DNA of 64,000 nucleotides from Chloropicon primus (GCA_023205875.1 CP060754.1:558001-622000), one strand, 5' to 3'. Positions 47,527 to 57,270 are shown, counted from the stretch's first letter. A program made the numbers and translations. Notes: generated from the letters alone by a model not told the origin.

Positions 47527-47891
47527 CGCAACACAAAGGCAAAGGTCTCTGGGGCCCCAAACAAGGCGACACGGGACTTTTTCGATCCTCCCCGCGCTTT
47601 CGATTCTCGACCGAACGTTTTTGATAAGATTAGGATCATGCATGGATGAGGATGATTATTATTGAGGGGGGGAACCGGGGGCACCTTGGGACCCCCCCAA
47701 GACTGCAGTCTCGCAGGACCACCTCGAGCGTTTGCCCCTTGCGTCATGAGACAAAATGCAGCTCGCTATCCAAAGGAATAAAGGACAATTCGTATTATAC
47801 AACTTTCAGAGAGAGAACGTTTTTCCAATCATCGCTCTCTCAAGAGGGATCAAATCAATCGTATCGTACAAGGAAGGCCTGTTCCGCCCGG
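47527..47891. promoter_or_regulatory. PAM71-type upstream region and PH-like gene 3' region
   Basis: 365 bp between two head-to-tail minus-strand genes. A minus-strand TGTACG near 47870 suits the poly(A) signal of the PH-like gene. A small G/C inverted repeat (CCTTGGG...CCCCCAAG) lies near 47680-47700. No gene seen. Confidence 0.4.
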
Positions 47892-49643
47892 TCAGAAGGT
47901 GCACACCTTTTTCAGCTTGTGGCTCGCCATGATCCAGTTGTCGAGGGACTCGATGACGTACATGTTGCTGGGGTTTGCCTTCTTCTTGAGGGCCATTTTC
48001 ACCAGGTAGGCCTCCCCCATGAGCGACTTGAGCTGCTGCATGGGGTCCGACGGCCTCGTCGAGTACGGCGTTTCGTATCCCCCCAGGAACATCCCGCCCG
48101 AGTCTCCCGGCATGCTCTGCGCCACCGTGGCCTCGTAGTCCTGCAAGAGCCTCTCCTGGTCGCTCAGCTTCTTCAGGAGCCTCGAGTTCTCGTCCTCGAG
48201 CTCGGAGACCTTGGACCTGAGATGCCTGGCCTCCTCGTCCCCCGTGCCGAAGTTGTGCCCCCGGCTGTGCTGCTTCTTGTGCATCACCCTCCTCGGCTTC
48301 CCGGCTCCCGGCTCCCCGCCCTGCTCGGTCCTCAGGTGGTGGTTCTGCTCCCTCAGCATGCTGTTGGCCTTCCGCAGAGCTTCCGCCTCCTCCTTGAAGG
48401 TCTGGTACAGGGAGCCCTCCTCGTCCTCCCCGGGCCCCTTGGCGTACGGAACAAGCGCGGAACCTCCGCCGCTCGATTCCACGAGCTTGTTCCTCTTTAT
48501 GGACTCCACGTCCTGCAGGACGTTCTTCAGCTGCTCCTCGAGGGCCTTCACCTTGCTGGACGTGGCCTCTTCCCTCGAGCAGGCCTCCTCCACCTTCTTG
48601 TTCGCCTCGATGACCTGCTCGTCCCGCTGCATCAGGGCCTCCTTCATCTTGTGGGCGTACTCCCTCGTCTGGGAGAGGGTCCTCTGGAGCTCCGACTTGT
48701 CGGCCTCCGGGCTGAAGTTGTACTCCCCGCCGTACGCCGGCGGGGGGGGCCTGGGCTCCGTCCTTGGTGGCGCCGGGGCCGGCGTCCGAGGCGCCGGCTT
48801 GGGCTGGGCGGGAACGGACCGTGGCGCCGGCACGGGCGTCGGGGCAGCGGACTGCGGCGTGTACTCGGGCACGGGATCCAGCTGAGGCTTTGGCGTCAGC
48901 TGCTGCTGCTGCTGCTGCGGTGCCGGCGGGGGCGGAATCCCGACCCCCGCCGCCTGCTGGGGGTTCGGGGCCTGGATCTGCTGCTGCTGCTGCCCGGGGT
49001 ACTGCTGCTGCTGCTGGGGCGTGAACTGCGGGAAGATCTGCCCCGGAGGACCGGGCATTCCCGGCATTCCCGGCATTCCCGGCGGCATGCCTGGCATTCC
49101 CTGCGGGGTTGGCATGCCCGGGGGGAAGAAGCCGTTCTGGGGGGGCACGTTCGGCTGCTTCGACTTGGGCGAGAAAAGCTTGCTCAGGGCCTTGAAGGGC
49201 TTCTTGCCCTGGGGCTGCTGTTGCTGGGGCTGGGGCTGGTGCATGGGCATCTGCATCAGGGGCGTCCCCGCGGCGGGGTTCGGCGGACTCTTCAGGTCGT
49301 TGATGTCGAAGCCCTCCTTCTTGAGGACCATCAGCCTGGCCACCTTGGCGTCCACGGCGTCCGAGATGGCCTGGATGAGCTGCGGCGGCCCCCAAACCGT
49401 GATATCCTGCTTCGTCTTCTGCACCGTCTTCACCGTGAAGGTGAAGCACTTGTCGTCCGTGGTGGACCAGGACAGTATCCTGGTGAAGGCGAACTTCCCA
49501 AGCACGCCGTTCTGGTTCTCTATCGTGACCCCCTCCAACCCAATTCTCAGCCGAACCGTCCCCACGCACCTCGTCCCGGAGGGGTCCCGGAACTCGCAGT
49601 CGAAGAGGTCCTCCACGTCCTGCGGCAGAGGTTGGAACATCAT
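47892..49643 (-). CDS. PH-like domain, Pro/Gln/Gly-rich and coiled-coil protein
   Basis: The 583-residue protein begins with a ~100-residue beta-rich module: VGTVRLRIGLEGVTIENQNG, KFAFTRILSWSTTDDKCFTF, VWGPPQLIQAISDAVDAKVA, which ends in one helix as PH/PTB-like folds do. Residues ~120-305 are disordered: Gln runs, a collagen-like GMPGMPPGMPGMPG stretch and Pro-Ala-Thr runs. Residues ~310-510 are coiled coil (RDEQVIEANKKVEEACS, VSELEDENSRLLKKLSDQER). The C-terminus has SLMGEAYLVKMALKKKA, then VIESLDNWIMASHKL. I do not recognise the family. A PH-like N-terminus plus coiled coil would fit a membrane-associated scaffold, but this is inference. The gene diverges from Hsp90. Confidence 0.7.
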   Translation of the reverse strand: MMFQPLPQDVEDLFDCEFRDPSGTRCVGTVRLRIGLEGVTIENQNGVLGKFAFTRILSWSTTDDKCFTFTVKTVQKTKQDITVWGPPQLIQAISDAVDAKVARLMVLKKEGFDINDLKSPPNPAAGTPLMQMPMHQPQPQQQQPQGKKPFKALSKLFSPKSKQPNVPPQNGFFPPGMPTPQGMPGMPPGMPGMPGMPGPPGQIFPQFTPQQQQQYPGQQQQQIQAPNPQQAAGVGIPPPPAPQQQQQQLTPKPQLDPVPEYTPQSAAPTPVPAPRSVPAQPKPAPRTPAPAPPRTEPRPPPPAYGGEYNFSPEADKSELQRTLSQTREYAHKMKEALMQRDEQVIEANKKVEEACSREEATSSKVKALEEQLKNVLQDVESIKRNKLVESSGGGSALVPYAKGPGEDEEGSLYQTFKEEAEALRKANSMLREQNHHLRTEQGGEPGAGKPRRVMHKKQHSRGHNFGTGDEEARHLRSKVSELEDENSRLLKKLSDQERLLQDYEATVAQSMPGDSGGMFLGGYETPYSTRPSDPMQQLKSLMGEAYLVKMALKKKANPSNMYVIESLDNWIMASHKLKKVCTF

Positions 49644-49809
49644 CTTCGTTTCTGCTCTCTATCTATCTATCTGTCCGCCTGGGTCTCTTTCTTTCTGCTG
49701 AACGTTGTTGCTGGAACTCCGAGAGAGAGAGAGTGAAACAATGAGTGAGCGAGCGAGCGAGCGCGAGCACCCCTCCTCCTCGTCCTCCCCGCTTCCGTTC
49801 AATTCTCAG

Positions 49810-49895
49810 CAAAGCTTGGGTCCTCGTCCTGGGCGTTCGTCGCGAGTCGTCCCAAGTCTTCCTTCGTTCGCGGGGCGCGCAAAGCTTGGGTCCTC
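49810..49895. repeat. Direct repeat of 16 bp, 70 bp apart
   Basis: CAAAGCTTGGGTCCTC occurs at 49810-49825 and 49880-49895, possibly a local duplication in the promoter. Confidence 0.8.
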
Positions 49896-50006
49896 CTCCT
49901 CCTTGAAGACCCAAGACAAAGCAAAGTGTTGTCTTGTCTTGGTTTGGGCCTTCCCTGTCAGTTCCCTTGGGGACCAACGGTCCAATCGAATCGTACAGCT
50001 TTTTTT

Positions 50007-50073
50007 TTCCGGAAAACTTGCAGGGATTCCAGAACACCCGACGGCCTCGCCCACGCGCTCTCTCGAACTTTCC
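50007..50073. promoter_or_regulatory. Three perfect heat-shock element pairs
   Basis: TTCCGGAA (50007-50014), TTCCAGAA (50027-50034) and GAACTTTC (50065-50072) each match nTTCnnGAAn or nGAAnnTTCn. The first two are in the same 5-bp register, as HSF trimers prefer. They lie about 280-350 bp before the Hsp90 ATG. Confidence 0.7.
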
Positions 50074-50090
50074 ATGGGAGGAGGGCCCCC

Positions 50091-50153
50091 CGGAAATATC
50101 TGGAAATAGGGATGATTTTTTGGAAATATTTGGAAATATTTGGAAATGTGGAA
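50091..50153 (+). promoter_or_regulatory. Step-type heat-shock array of GGAAATAT units
   Basis: The unit TGGAAATAT(T/C) recurs at 50091, 50101, 50121, 50131 and 50141, so GAA triplets are exactly 10 bp apart (with one position missed at 50111). GAA every 10 bp in the same direction matches step-type heat-shock elements described in yeast. Confidence 0.6.
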
Positions 50154-50248
50154 GATTTGGAGAGATTTACGCCGCCAAAGGGGAAGAAGCCCGGGCGTTT
50201 CGTTCAGTTCAGTCACAACACACTGTGCGCGACCAAGAACGACAAGCA

Positions 50249-50275
50249 GAGAGAGAGAGAGAGAGAGAGAGAGAA
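50249..50275. repeat. (GA)n tract in the Hsp90 leader
   Basis: About 27 bp of GA on the Hsp90 sense strand, 80 bp before the ATG. Confidence 0.95.
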
Positions 50276-50354
50276 GGGAGTTTGCAGTTTATTGCACGCC
50301 CACAGCACGAGATACCTACCCACCGCACGAAAACCCCAAGAAAGAAGCAAGACC

Positions 50355-52478
50355 ATGTCGGGAGAGGACGGAGAGACCTTTGCCTTCCAGGCTGAGATCA
50401 ACCAGCTTTTGAGTCTGATCATCAACACGTTCTACAGCAACAAGGAGATCTTCCTGAGGGAGTTGATCTCGAACTCTTCGGACGCCTTGGACAAGATCAG
50501 GTTCGAGGGTCTGACGGACAAGACCAAGCTCGAGGCGGAGCCCGAGCTGTTCATCCACATCATCCCAGACAAGACGAACAACACCCTGACGATCATCGAC
50601 TCTGGTTTGGGCATGACCAAGGCCGACTTGGTGAACAACCTGGGAACGATCGCGAGGAGCGGGACCAAGGCCTTCATGGAGGCCTTGTCCGCGGGGGCCG
50701 ACATCAGCATGATCGGTCAGTTCGGAGTGGGTTTCTACTCCGCGTACCTCGTCGCCGACAAGGTGGTGGTTACCACCAAGCACAACGACGACGAGCAGTA
50801 CATCTGGGAGTCCCAGGCCGGGGGAACCTTCACCGTCAAGAGGGACGACAGCGGGGACATCAAGCGCGGGACCAAGATGGTCCTGCACCTGAAGGAGGAC
50901 CAGCTCGAGTACCTCGAGGAGAAGCGCGTCAAGGACCTCGTCAAGAAGCACAGCGAGTTCATCAGCTACCCGATCTCCCTGTGGACCGAGAAGACCACCG
51001 AGAAGGAGGTCAGCGACGACGAGGCCGAGGAGGAGGACTCCAAGAAGGACGGCGCGGAGGACGAGGAGGGAAAGATCGAGGAGATCGACGACAAGCCCAA
51101 GGAGAAGAAGACCAAGAAGGTCAAGGAGGTCAGCCACGAGTGGAACCTCATGAACAAGCAGAAGCCCATCTGGATGAGGAACCCGGAGGAGATCACCAAG
51201 GACGAGTACGCCGCCTTCTACAAGTCGCTGACCAACGACTGGGAGGAGCACCTCTCCGTCAAGCACTTTGCGGTCGAGGGTAACCTCGAGTTCAAGAGCG
51301 TCCTCTTCACCCCGAAGAGGGCCCCTTTTGACATGTTCGACAACAAGAAGAAGGCCAACAGCATCAAGCTGTACGTCAGGCGCGTCTTCATCATGGACAA
51401 CTGCGAGGACTTGATGCCAGAGTACTTGAACTTCGTCAAGGGAATCGTCGACTCGGAGGACCTTCCTCTCAACATCTCTCGTGAGATGTTGCAGCAGAAC
51501 AAGATCTTGAAGGTCATGAAGAAGAACCTTGTCAAGAAGTGCTTGGAGATGTTCAACGAGATCGCCGAGAACAAGGACGACTTCGCCAAGTTCTACGAGG
51601 CCTTCGGAAAGAACCTCAAGCTCGGAATCCACGAGGATAGCCAGAACCGCGCCAAGCTCGCCGAGCTCTTGAGGTACAACTCCACCAAGTCCGGGGACGA
51701 GCTCACCAGCCTCAAGGACTACGTCACCAGAATGAAGGAGAACCAGAAGGACATCTACTACATCACCGGAGAGAGCAAGATGGCCGTCGAGAACTCCCCA
51801 TTCTTGGAGAAGCTGAAGAAGCGCGGACTCGAGGTCCTCTTCATGGTCGACCCCATCGACGAGTACGCCGTCCAGCAGCTCAAGGAGTACGACGGGAAGA
51901 AGCTCGTGTGCTGCACCAAGGAGGGACTCGAGCTCGAGGACTCCGAGGAGGAGAAGAAGAAGAAGGAGGAGGTCAAGGCTCAGTTCGAGCCTCTGTGCCG
52001 CCTCATGAAGGACATCTTGGGAGACAAGGTCGAGAAGGTCATCGTCTCCGACAGGATCGTCGACTCTCCTTGCTGCCTCGTCACTGGCGAGTACGGCTGG
52101 AGCGCCAACATGGAGCGTATCATGAAGGCCCAGGCCCTCAGGGATAACTCCATGTCCAGCTACATGAGCTCGAAGAAGACCCTCGAGCTCAACCCAGACA
52201 ACTCCATCGTGAAGGAGCTCAGGAAGCGCAGCGACGCTGACAAGAGTGACATGACCGTCAAGGATCTTTCCCTCTTGCTCTTCGAGACCTCCCTTTTGAC
52301 GTCTGGATTCAGCCTCGACGAGCCAAACACCTTCGGAGGCAGAATCCACAGGATGATCAAGCTCGGCCTCGCCATCGACGACGATCTTGATGGCCTGAGC
52401 CTCGAGGAGGATGGCGATGACATGCCTGCCTTGGAGGAGGACGTTGACGAGGGCTCCAGAATGGAGGAGGTCGACTAA
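50355..52478 (+). CDS. HSP90: Cytosolic Hsp90
   Basis: The intronless gene encodes 707 residues, full length for cytosolic Hsp90. The N-domain shows [59 protein letters not shown] and [15 protein letters not shown] (ATP site). A charged linker (about 215-260) is rich in Asp/Glu/Lys. The middle domain has the catalytic-loop Arg in [20 protein letters not shown]. The end is MEEVD, the docking site for TPR co-chaperones, so it is cytosolic rather than ER or plastid. The codon choice is strongly C/G-ending, as in highly expressed genes. Heat-shock elements lie upstream. Confidence 0.97.
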   Translation: MSGEDGETFAFQAEINQLLSLIINTFYSNKEIFLRELISNSSDALDKIRFEGLTDKTKLEAEPELFIHIIPDKTNNTLTIIDSGLGMTKADLVNNLGTIARSGTKAFMEALSAGADISMIGQFGVGFYSAYLVADKVVVTTKHNDDEQYIWESQAGGTFTVKRDDSGDIKRGTKMVLHLKEDQLEYLEEKRVKDLVKKHSEFISYPISLWTEKTTEKEVSDDEAEEEDSKKDGAEDEEGKIEEIDDKPKEKKTKKVKEVSHEWNLMNKQKPIWMRNPEEITKDEYAAFYKSLTNDWEEHLSVKHFAVEGNLEFKSVLFTPKRAPFDMFDNKKKANSIKLYVRRVFIMDNCEDLMPEYLNFVKGIVDSEDLPLNISREMLQQNKILKVMKKNLVKKCLEMFNEIAENKDDFAKFYEAFGKNLKLGIHEDSQNRAKLAELLRYNSTKSGDELTSLKDYVTRMKENQKDIYYITGESKMAVENSPFLEKLKKRGLEVLFMVDPIDEYAVQQLKEYDGKKLVCCTKEGLELEDSEEEKKKKEEVKAQFEPLCRLMKDILGDKVEKVIVSDRIVDSPCCLVTGEYGWSANMERIMKAQALRDNSMSSYMSSKKTLELNPDNSIVKELRKRSDADKSDMTVKDLSLLLFETSLLTSGFSLDEPNTFGGRIHRMIKLGLAIDDDLDGLSLEEDGDDMPALEEDVDEGSRMEEVD

Positions 52479-52622
52479 ATTTTTCCCTCTTGCGAACGCG
52501 TTACACACGCACGGGATCTGTAAAACACACGTGAATTACTGGGGAGATTAAAAAATCTCTGAATAGATCAAGTTTAGAATGGAACTTTCATTCACGCTCT
52601 GAGATCTTGTTCTTGCTGTCTC

Positions 52623-55106
52623 TCACACTTTCCTCACTCCAGAGATTCCTCCCTCCTTCCTTGGGTGAGAGTTGGTTTTCGTGAAAGACAGCGGGTCGAT
52701 TCTCACGCCCGTCGTCGTCAGCACTTCTGGCCTCGTCAGGTCCCTGTGAGACTTATCAGAGTTGAAATCGCTTCCAAGGGGAGTCCGGATGCTTCGCTCA
52801 TAATCCGCCCTCGTCTTGAAGGGAAAGGGCACAGCCGTGGTCGTGTACTTTGAAGCTTTCTTGTCGTAACGCTCCGAAATCACAACGTGCTTCAGCTTTC
52901 TGTCTTGCCTCGAAGCGATGGCTTCCTTCCTCTGCGCTTCCGCATTTGCCCGTGCCTTCAAGATCCACTTTGGTGTCTTTCTGTCACCCTCCCACTTGCC
53001 CCAGCCAGGGAGGTCCGCAGGTTCGTCAAATGCGGGCAACTCGTCCACAACGTTCTGAAGCTTGTCTTGTTGAAAGTCCGTCTGCACGTCGTCGCCGAAA
53101 GCGCCAAAGGCTTGGGACACGATCTGCCTCTGCGACAGGTGAGGTCCTTCGTTTTCTTCGTCCTCCAAATACATCTTCTCGTCCTCCGTCATGTCCGCAG
53201 AGGCAGCCCCCTTCTTCTTGGTCCTCTTGGGCTTCGAGGCCTCGGCCGTCGAACCGTTTTTGGCTTGCCGTGCTTTCCCCTCCGGAACGTCCAACTGGCT
53301 GGCTTTGAATGACTCGTCCCTGGACCTCGCTCTCGTCACGATGGTGTGCCCGTAATTGAGCTTAACGCTGTCGTCGTCCCCACTCTTTTTGCCAGGTGCA
53401 CCCTCCTCCTCTCCCTCCTCTTCCCCCGAGGTCTCGCTGCCAGAATCATCGTCCCCCCCTCGACTTTGAACCTTGTTGCCCTTGCGCCCAAACGAAAGCT
53501 TGCCGCGATCCTGGTCCGCTTTGTCATCACCTGAATCTTCCTCCTCCTCAATGGAGTCTTCCAATTCCATGAGGAAATCCTCTGCGTTCTGCTTCGCTTC
53601 TTCTTTCTTCTTGTCCATCGCCCTCTTCATGAATGGGAGGCTGAAGAGGCCCTTTTTGGGCGCCTCGGCATCAGGATTCTCTTCAAGAAGCTTGAGCACC
53701 TCAGCCTTGGCCTTGTTATTGATCTTTTGCATGGCCTTCCCCTCGTCTTGGGAGTTGTCCGACTCCTCCTCCGAGGAGGAATAGTCCTCGCTCTCGTCCT
53801 GGTAATTGACTTTTCTCCTCAAGGCCTCGCTGATCCGGTTCTGCTCGCTCAGCGCGGTCTTGGTGCTGTCATCCAAACGGTGAAATCCTCTTTGAAGGGC
53901 ATGCTTCGCCCACTTCGAGGTGTTCTTGTGCTTCAGGGTCAGCCTCTCCCTTGCTCTGAGGTACTCGGCGTGCTCGACCTCCTTCCTCATCGCCTCAGGA
54001 TCCATGTCAATTCCTTCCTTTTCTATCCTTCTCTGCTCCACCTTCTTGAGGTACTTGTGGTGCCTCTTGCTCTTGATCGCCTTCAGCCTCTTGGCCTTCT
54101 GGTCCTGGTAGAACAGGACGCTCCTCATCTTCGCCAACTTCGCCTGCCGCTCCTTCAGTTCTTCCTTCGTCAGGGTGTTGCTCGGGAGGAGCTGGTCCTC
54201 CTCGGCGGCTTTGCCCATCTCTTCGCCAAGCATCTCCGCGATCTCCTTCTCCATCTCGCTCTCGGGCTTGACCTTGTCGGCGAGGCCCGCAGTAGTCGTC
54301 ACCACTTGAAGGTTTGCCGCCTGCCTGTTCGAGAACTCGAGGGTTCGCGCCTCTCTGTTCGCCTTGACGATGTTCTGCCACTTGCTCACGTCCTTGGAAG
54401 TTATGCTGTACGCCGCCTTGCGCTCGTTCCTTTCCTGAACAATCTTGGGAAGTGGAGCTGCTGTAGGGGTCATCCGTTTCAGGGACTTCTCCAGCTTCCT
54501 ACTCCTCGAAGTGGGCTTCTCCTCCGACTCCTTCCACGTCCCCACCAAGTCCGACAGAGTTAGAGCTTCCTGCTGGGACTCGTCGCCCAGCTTGGGCGCC
54601 ACCGCGCCACCGCTCCGCCCCTCGGCCCGCTCGCCGTCCTCCCTCATCTGGCGGAGGCTTGCGATCATCGCGCGGTGCCTCTCCTCGGACTCGCTGTCCT
54701 CCTCCTCCTCCTCCTCCGAGCTCAGCTCTCCGTCGTCGTCGTCGCTCTCGCTCTCGCTCTCCCCCCCGCCTCCGCGACCTTTGCCCCCGCTTCCATACTT
54801 CGCAAAGTCAAAGTCGCCGAACTTCTGCTCATCCTCCGAATCGAAGGCCTCGTCCGAGTCGATCTCCTCGTCGTCATCCTCCCCTATCTCGACGTCCGAG
54901 TCCTCCTCCCCCGTCCTTGTTCCTGCAATGTAGTTAATGTCCTCGTCCTCGAGAGCCCGGCGGTTTCGACTCTGCACCCTCGCGTCCTCCTCCGCGTCGC
55001 TGTCCACCTCGTAAAGGTCATTAGCCTCCCCTTCCTCCTCCCTCTTCGACACCTTCCCTCTCCTCTCCTTCCCCCTCCCAAGGGTCTTCCTCTTCGCCCC
55101 CCCCAT
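52623..55106 (-). CDS. UTP14: UTP14, small-subunit processome protein
   Basis: From the first ATG (55106) the protein is 827 residues. The N-terminal third is acidic and disordered. The conserved core runs from DLVGTWKESEEKPTSRSRKL, through RNERKAAYSITSKDVSKWQN, KANREARTLEFSN, and KAKRLKAIKSKRHHKYLKKV, to RLTLKHKNTSKWAKHALQRG. The C-terminal region has GWGKWEGDR and LTTTGVRIDPLSFTK, both typical. UTP14 activates the helicase Dhr1/DHX37 to release U3 snoRNA from pre-40S particles. Intronless; it diverges from DNMT2 with 68 bp between the ATGs and converges on Hsp90. Confidence 0.9.
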   Translation of the reverse strand: MGGAKRKTLGRGKERRGKVSKREEEGEANDLYEVDSDAEEDARVQSRNRRALEDEDINYIAGTRTGEEDSDVEIGEDDDEEIDSDEAFDSEDEQKFGDFDFAKYGSGGKGRGGGGESESESDDDDGELSSEEEEEEDSESEERHRAMIASLRQMREDGERAEGRSGGAVAPKLGDESQQEALTLSDLVGTWKESEEKPTSRSRKLEKSLKRMTPTAAPLPKIVQERNERKAAYSITSKDVSKWQNIVKANREARTLEFSNRQAANLQVVTTTAGLADKVKPESEMEKEIAEMLGEEMGKAAEEDQLLPSNTLTKEELKERQAKLAKMRSVLFYQDQKAKRLKAIKSKRHHKYLKKVEQRRIEKEGIDMDPEAMRKEVEHAEYLRARERLTLKHKNTSKWAKHALQRGFHRLDDSTKTALSEQNRISEALRRKVNYQDESEDYSSSEEESDNSQDEGKAMQKINNKAKAEVLKLLEENPDAEAPKKGLFSLPFMKRAMDKKKEEAKQNAEDFLMELEDSIEEEEDSGDDKADQDRGKLSFGRKGNKVQSRGGDDDSGSETSGEEEGEEEGAPGKKSGDDDSVKLNYGHTIVTRARSRDESFKASQLDVPEGKARQAKNGSTAEASKPKRTKKKGAASADMTEDEKMYLEDEENEGPHLSQRQIVSQAFGAFGDDVQTDFQQDKLQNVVDELPAFDEPADLPGWGKWEGDRKTPKWILKARANAEAQRKEAIASRQDRKLKHVVISERYDKKASKYTTTAVPFPFKTRADYERSIRTPLGSDFNSDKSHRDLTRPEVLTTTGVRIDPLSFTKTNSHPRKEGGISGVRKV

Positions 55107-55174
55107 CTCAGCCGCCGCTGCTTGCTGTTCGAAAAACCTGCAGGGGTCTGCACCTTTGGCCAAGGCACCCGGGG

Positions 55175-56296
55175 ATGGAGACGACGACGACGACGACGAC
55201 GACGTGCCTGGAGTTCTACAGCGGGGTTGGGGGGTTGCACTACTCGCTGCGCAAGGCGAGGAAAGGGGAGGATGTGAAAGTCATCGAGGCGTTCGACGTG
55301 AACGACTTGGCGAACGTCGTGTACGAGTTCAATCACGGCATCAAACCGACATCGAGGGACATCGGCAGCTTGGAAGCCAAGGATTTGGATGGGAAGGCGG
55401 ATGCGTGGCTTCTGTCGCCGCCGTGCCAACCTTACACTCGACAAGGTCTGCAGAGGGGCTCGGAGGACCCAAGGGCGCAGAGCTTCATCAAGCTGCTGGA
55501 CAAGCTCGGGGACCTCGAGTGCAAGCCCAGTTACCTGCTGATCGAGAACGTGGTCGGCTTCGAAGAATCTGAGACGAGGAACCACCTCGTGGACACGATG
55601 AAGAGAAACAATTACACGACGCAAGAGTTCCTCGTGAGTCCAATCGACCTTGGGGTTCCCTACTCGAGAGCGAGGTACTTTTGCTTGGCGAAGATTTCCC
55701 CCCTGAAGTTCCTCCGCGGGGAGAACGACTTCAAGATCTCGAAAGGCCCCCCAGAAGTCGGGAAGGTCCCGCAAGAGTGCCGGCCCCTCAAGGAGTACCT
55801 TTCGGAAGAGCTGGTCTTTGAGAACTACAGCGAGTCCAGCGACCTGTGGGCCCAGTGCTTGGTGAAGAGCGGGGTGAGGAAGTATCTGGGCGCCATCGAC
55901 ATCGTCTCCCCTCACTCGAGAAGGTGCTGCTGCTTTACCAAGAGCTATTACAAGTACTACAAAGGGACGGGGTCCCTGATTGCCGTGAACTCCGTGCCGT
56001 TGGAAGACGGGCAACGCAGCTTTGTGGAAGAGGATGGGACAGTTCACATTCAGTTCTCCACCGTATCCTCATCGGAGATGGACAACTTGGAAAAGGTGGA
56101 AGACTCGCTGCTGGACCAGCTCGTTCTGCGTTACTTCACGCCTCGGGAGGTGGCGAACCTACACTCTTTCCCCTCGGATTTCTCCTTCCCCGAGGGAATA
56201 ACAAGGAAGCAGAGGTACTCCCTCTTGGGCAACAGCTTGAGCGTTGCCGTCGTCGCCCACCTGCTCGAGTACCTTTTCCAGGAAGGGAGCGGGTGA
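55175..56296 (+). CDS. DNMT2/TRDMT1, tRNA-Asp cytosine-38 methyltransferase
   Basis: The 373-residue protein has the ordered motifs of a C5-cytosine methyltransferase: CLEFYSGVGGLHYSLRKA (I), LLSPPCQPYTRQGLQRGSED (IV, with the catalytic Cys and the DNMT2-type PCQP-x-TR), LLIENVVGFE (VI, ENV), LGVPYSRARYFCLAK (VIII) and RYSLLGNSLSVAVV (X). SRRCCCFTKSYYKYYKGTGS includes the CFT motif that marks DNMT2. It methylates C38 of tRNA-Asp rather than DNA. The first ten residues are METTTTTTTT, from an ACG repeat. Intronless, single domain. Confidence 0.93.
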   Translation: METTTTTTTTCLEFYSGVGGLHYSLRKARKGEDVKVIEAFDVNDLANVVYEFNHGIKPTSRDIGSLEAKDLDGKADAWLLSPPCQPYTRQGLQRGSEDPRAQSFIKLLDKLGDLECKPSYLLIENVVGFEESETRNHLVDTMKRNNYTTQEFLVSPIDLGVPYSRARYFCLAKISPLKFLRGENDFKISKGPPEVGKVPQECRPLKEYLSEELVFENYSESSDLWAQCLVKSGVRKYLGAIDIVSPHSRRCCCFTKSYYKYYKGTGSLIAVNSVPLEDGQRSFVEEDGTVHIQFSTVSSSEMDNLEKVEDSLLDQLVLRYFTPREVANLHSFPSDFSFPEGITRKQRYSLLGNSLSVAVVAHLLEYLFQEGSG

Positions 56297-56400
56297 CCCC
56301 TTTCAGTGCTCGGGAGTGCTTGGGGGTTTTGTACGATAGTGTTCAGGCGATCACCAGGGGTTTAGCTTGTACGAATAATGCAGTGTGTATGTTGTATGTC

Positions 56401-57270
56401 TCAGAAGTCGCCTTCGATGGTCGACCACGCGTGATTGATGGCCTGCGAAATCTCTTGGACCTTGGAGCGTATCCTCTCGGCGTCCTTGCCGCCCAAGGCC
56501 TTGCCAAAGCGGTGCATGAACTTGTCCGGGTGCCACCGCAAGTGCGCCCTTTTGAAGGCCCTCTTGTGCGCAACGAACGCTTCCTTCGAGTCGGGCGTGC
56601 CTTTCTCCCCGCCTTTCGCTCTCGTGATCTCGGCCGCGGCCATCGCGGACAGCAACCCCGAAGTGACCGGCGGCCAAGGCACCTCCTCGTAGCTCACCGG
56701 CGCTGCCTTCTCCCTGGCCTCGAACGCCTCCCACGCCCTCTCGTGCGATGTCCACAGCTCCGCTGCCTCGTCCGATCCGAAGAGATCGACCTTCGACATC
56801 GCTTCGAGGAGCTTCTCGGCGGCCGCCTCGGCTTGCTTGAACTTGACGTCCTCGGACCGCACCTCCGCCGCCCAGGCCTTCTCCTCCTCCGTCTGCATGC
56901 GAACTTTCGTCGCCTCCAGTCTGGTTTCACCCTCGTTCCACGCGTTCTGGTACCACTGATACTCCCTCAGCTCCTTCATGGTCTCCCTTCTCTCCCTATT
57001 CAGCCGCACCCTCTCCCGCTTTTGGAGCACGGCTCTCATTTTGCGGTAGAAAGCATCCGCCTCCCCTTGTTGGAGCTTCCCTTTCCTTTGCCTCAAAAAA
57101 GTCCGTAATCCCTCCACGTCCACCGCCTCTACCTTGCACACCTCCTCCCAAAACTCTCTTTCCCCCTCCCCCTCCTCCTCCTCCGACGTGCACACCTCCT
57201 CCTCCGACGTCTCCTGCTCCCACACGGGGACCCTCTCCCCCTCCCTCGGCAACCTTGGCCCGTACTCCAT
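56401..57270 (-). CDS. NFKBIL1-like J-domain protein
   Basis: The 289-residue protein is acidic at the N-terminus, then strongly helical and charged (about 60-160), with WPP at about 195 and a truncated J-domain at the end: HLRWHPDKFMHRFGKAL, IRSKVQEISQAINHAW. The 'RWHPDKF' loop is the J-domain HPD, and the layout with a preceding Glu/Arg coiled coil and PWPP matches NFKBIL1 and its plant and algal homologues, which act in pre-mRNA splicing. The start is the first ATG of an acidic run. It converges on DNMT2; TGTACG occurs twice between them (about 56330 and 56368). Confidence 0.75.
   Translation of the reverse strand: MEYGPRLPREGERVPVWEQETSEEEVCTSEEEEGEGEREFWEEVCKVEAVDVEGLRTFLRQRKGKLQQGEADAFYRKMRAVLQKRERVRLNRERRETMKELREYQWYQNAWNEGETRLEATKVRMQTEEEKAWAAEVRSEDVKFKQAEAAAEKLLEAMSKVDLFGSDEAAELWTSHERAWEAFEAREKAAPVSYEEVPWPPVTSGLLSAMAAAEITRAKGGEKGTPDSKEAFVAHKRAFKRAHLRWHPDKFMHRFGKALGGKDAERIRSKVQEISQAINHAWSTIEGDF

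Larger units (their letters stand above)
49644..50354. promoter_or_regulatory. Divergent spacer between PH-like gene and Hsp90
   Basis: 711 bp with no supportable gene. It holds a direct repeat (49810-49825 and 49880-49895), a GA tract at 49721-49733, a heat-shock element cluster (50007-50153) and a second GA tract (50249-50275) before the Hsp90 ATG. Confidence 0.6.

Noticed and set aside
50091-50150. Regular 10-bp repeats considered as a CRISPR or satellite array
   Set aside because: Units are 10 bp, have no spacers, and lie in a eukaryotic Hsp90 promoter; a heat-shock array explains them better.
50316-52508. A 730-residue open frame antisense to Hsp90
   Set aside because: It is a shadow of the strongly biased Hsp90 codons (Leu/Val/Asp/Glu-rich, no domain), while the plus strand encodes a perfect Hsp90.
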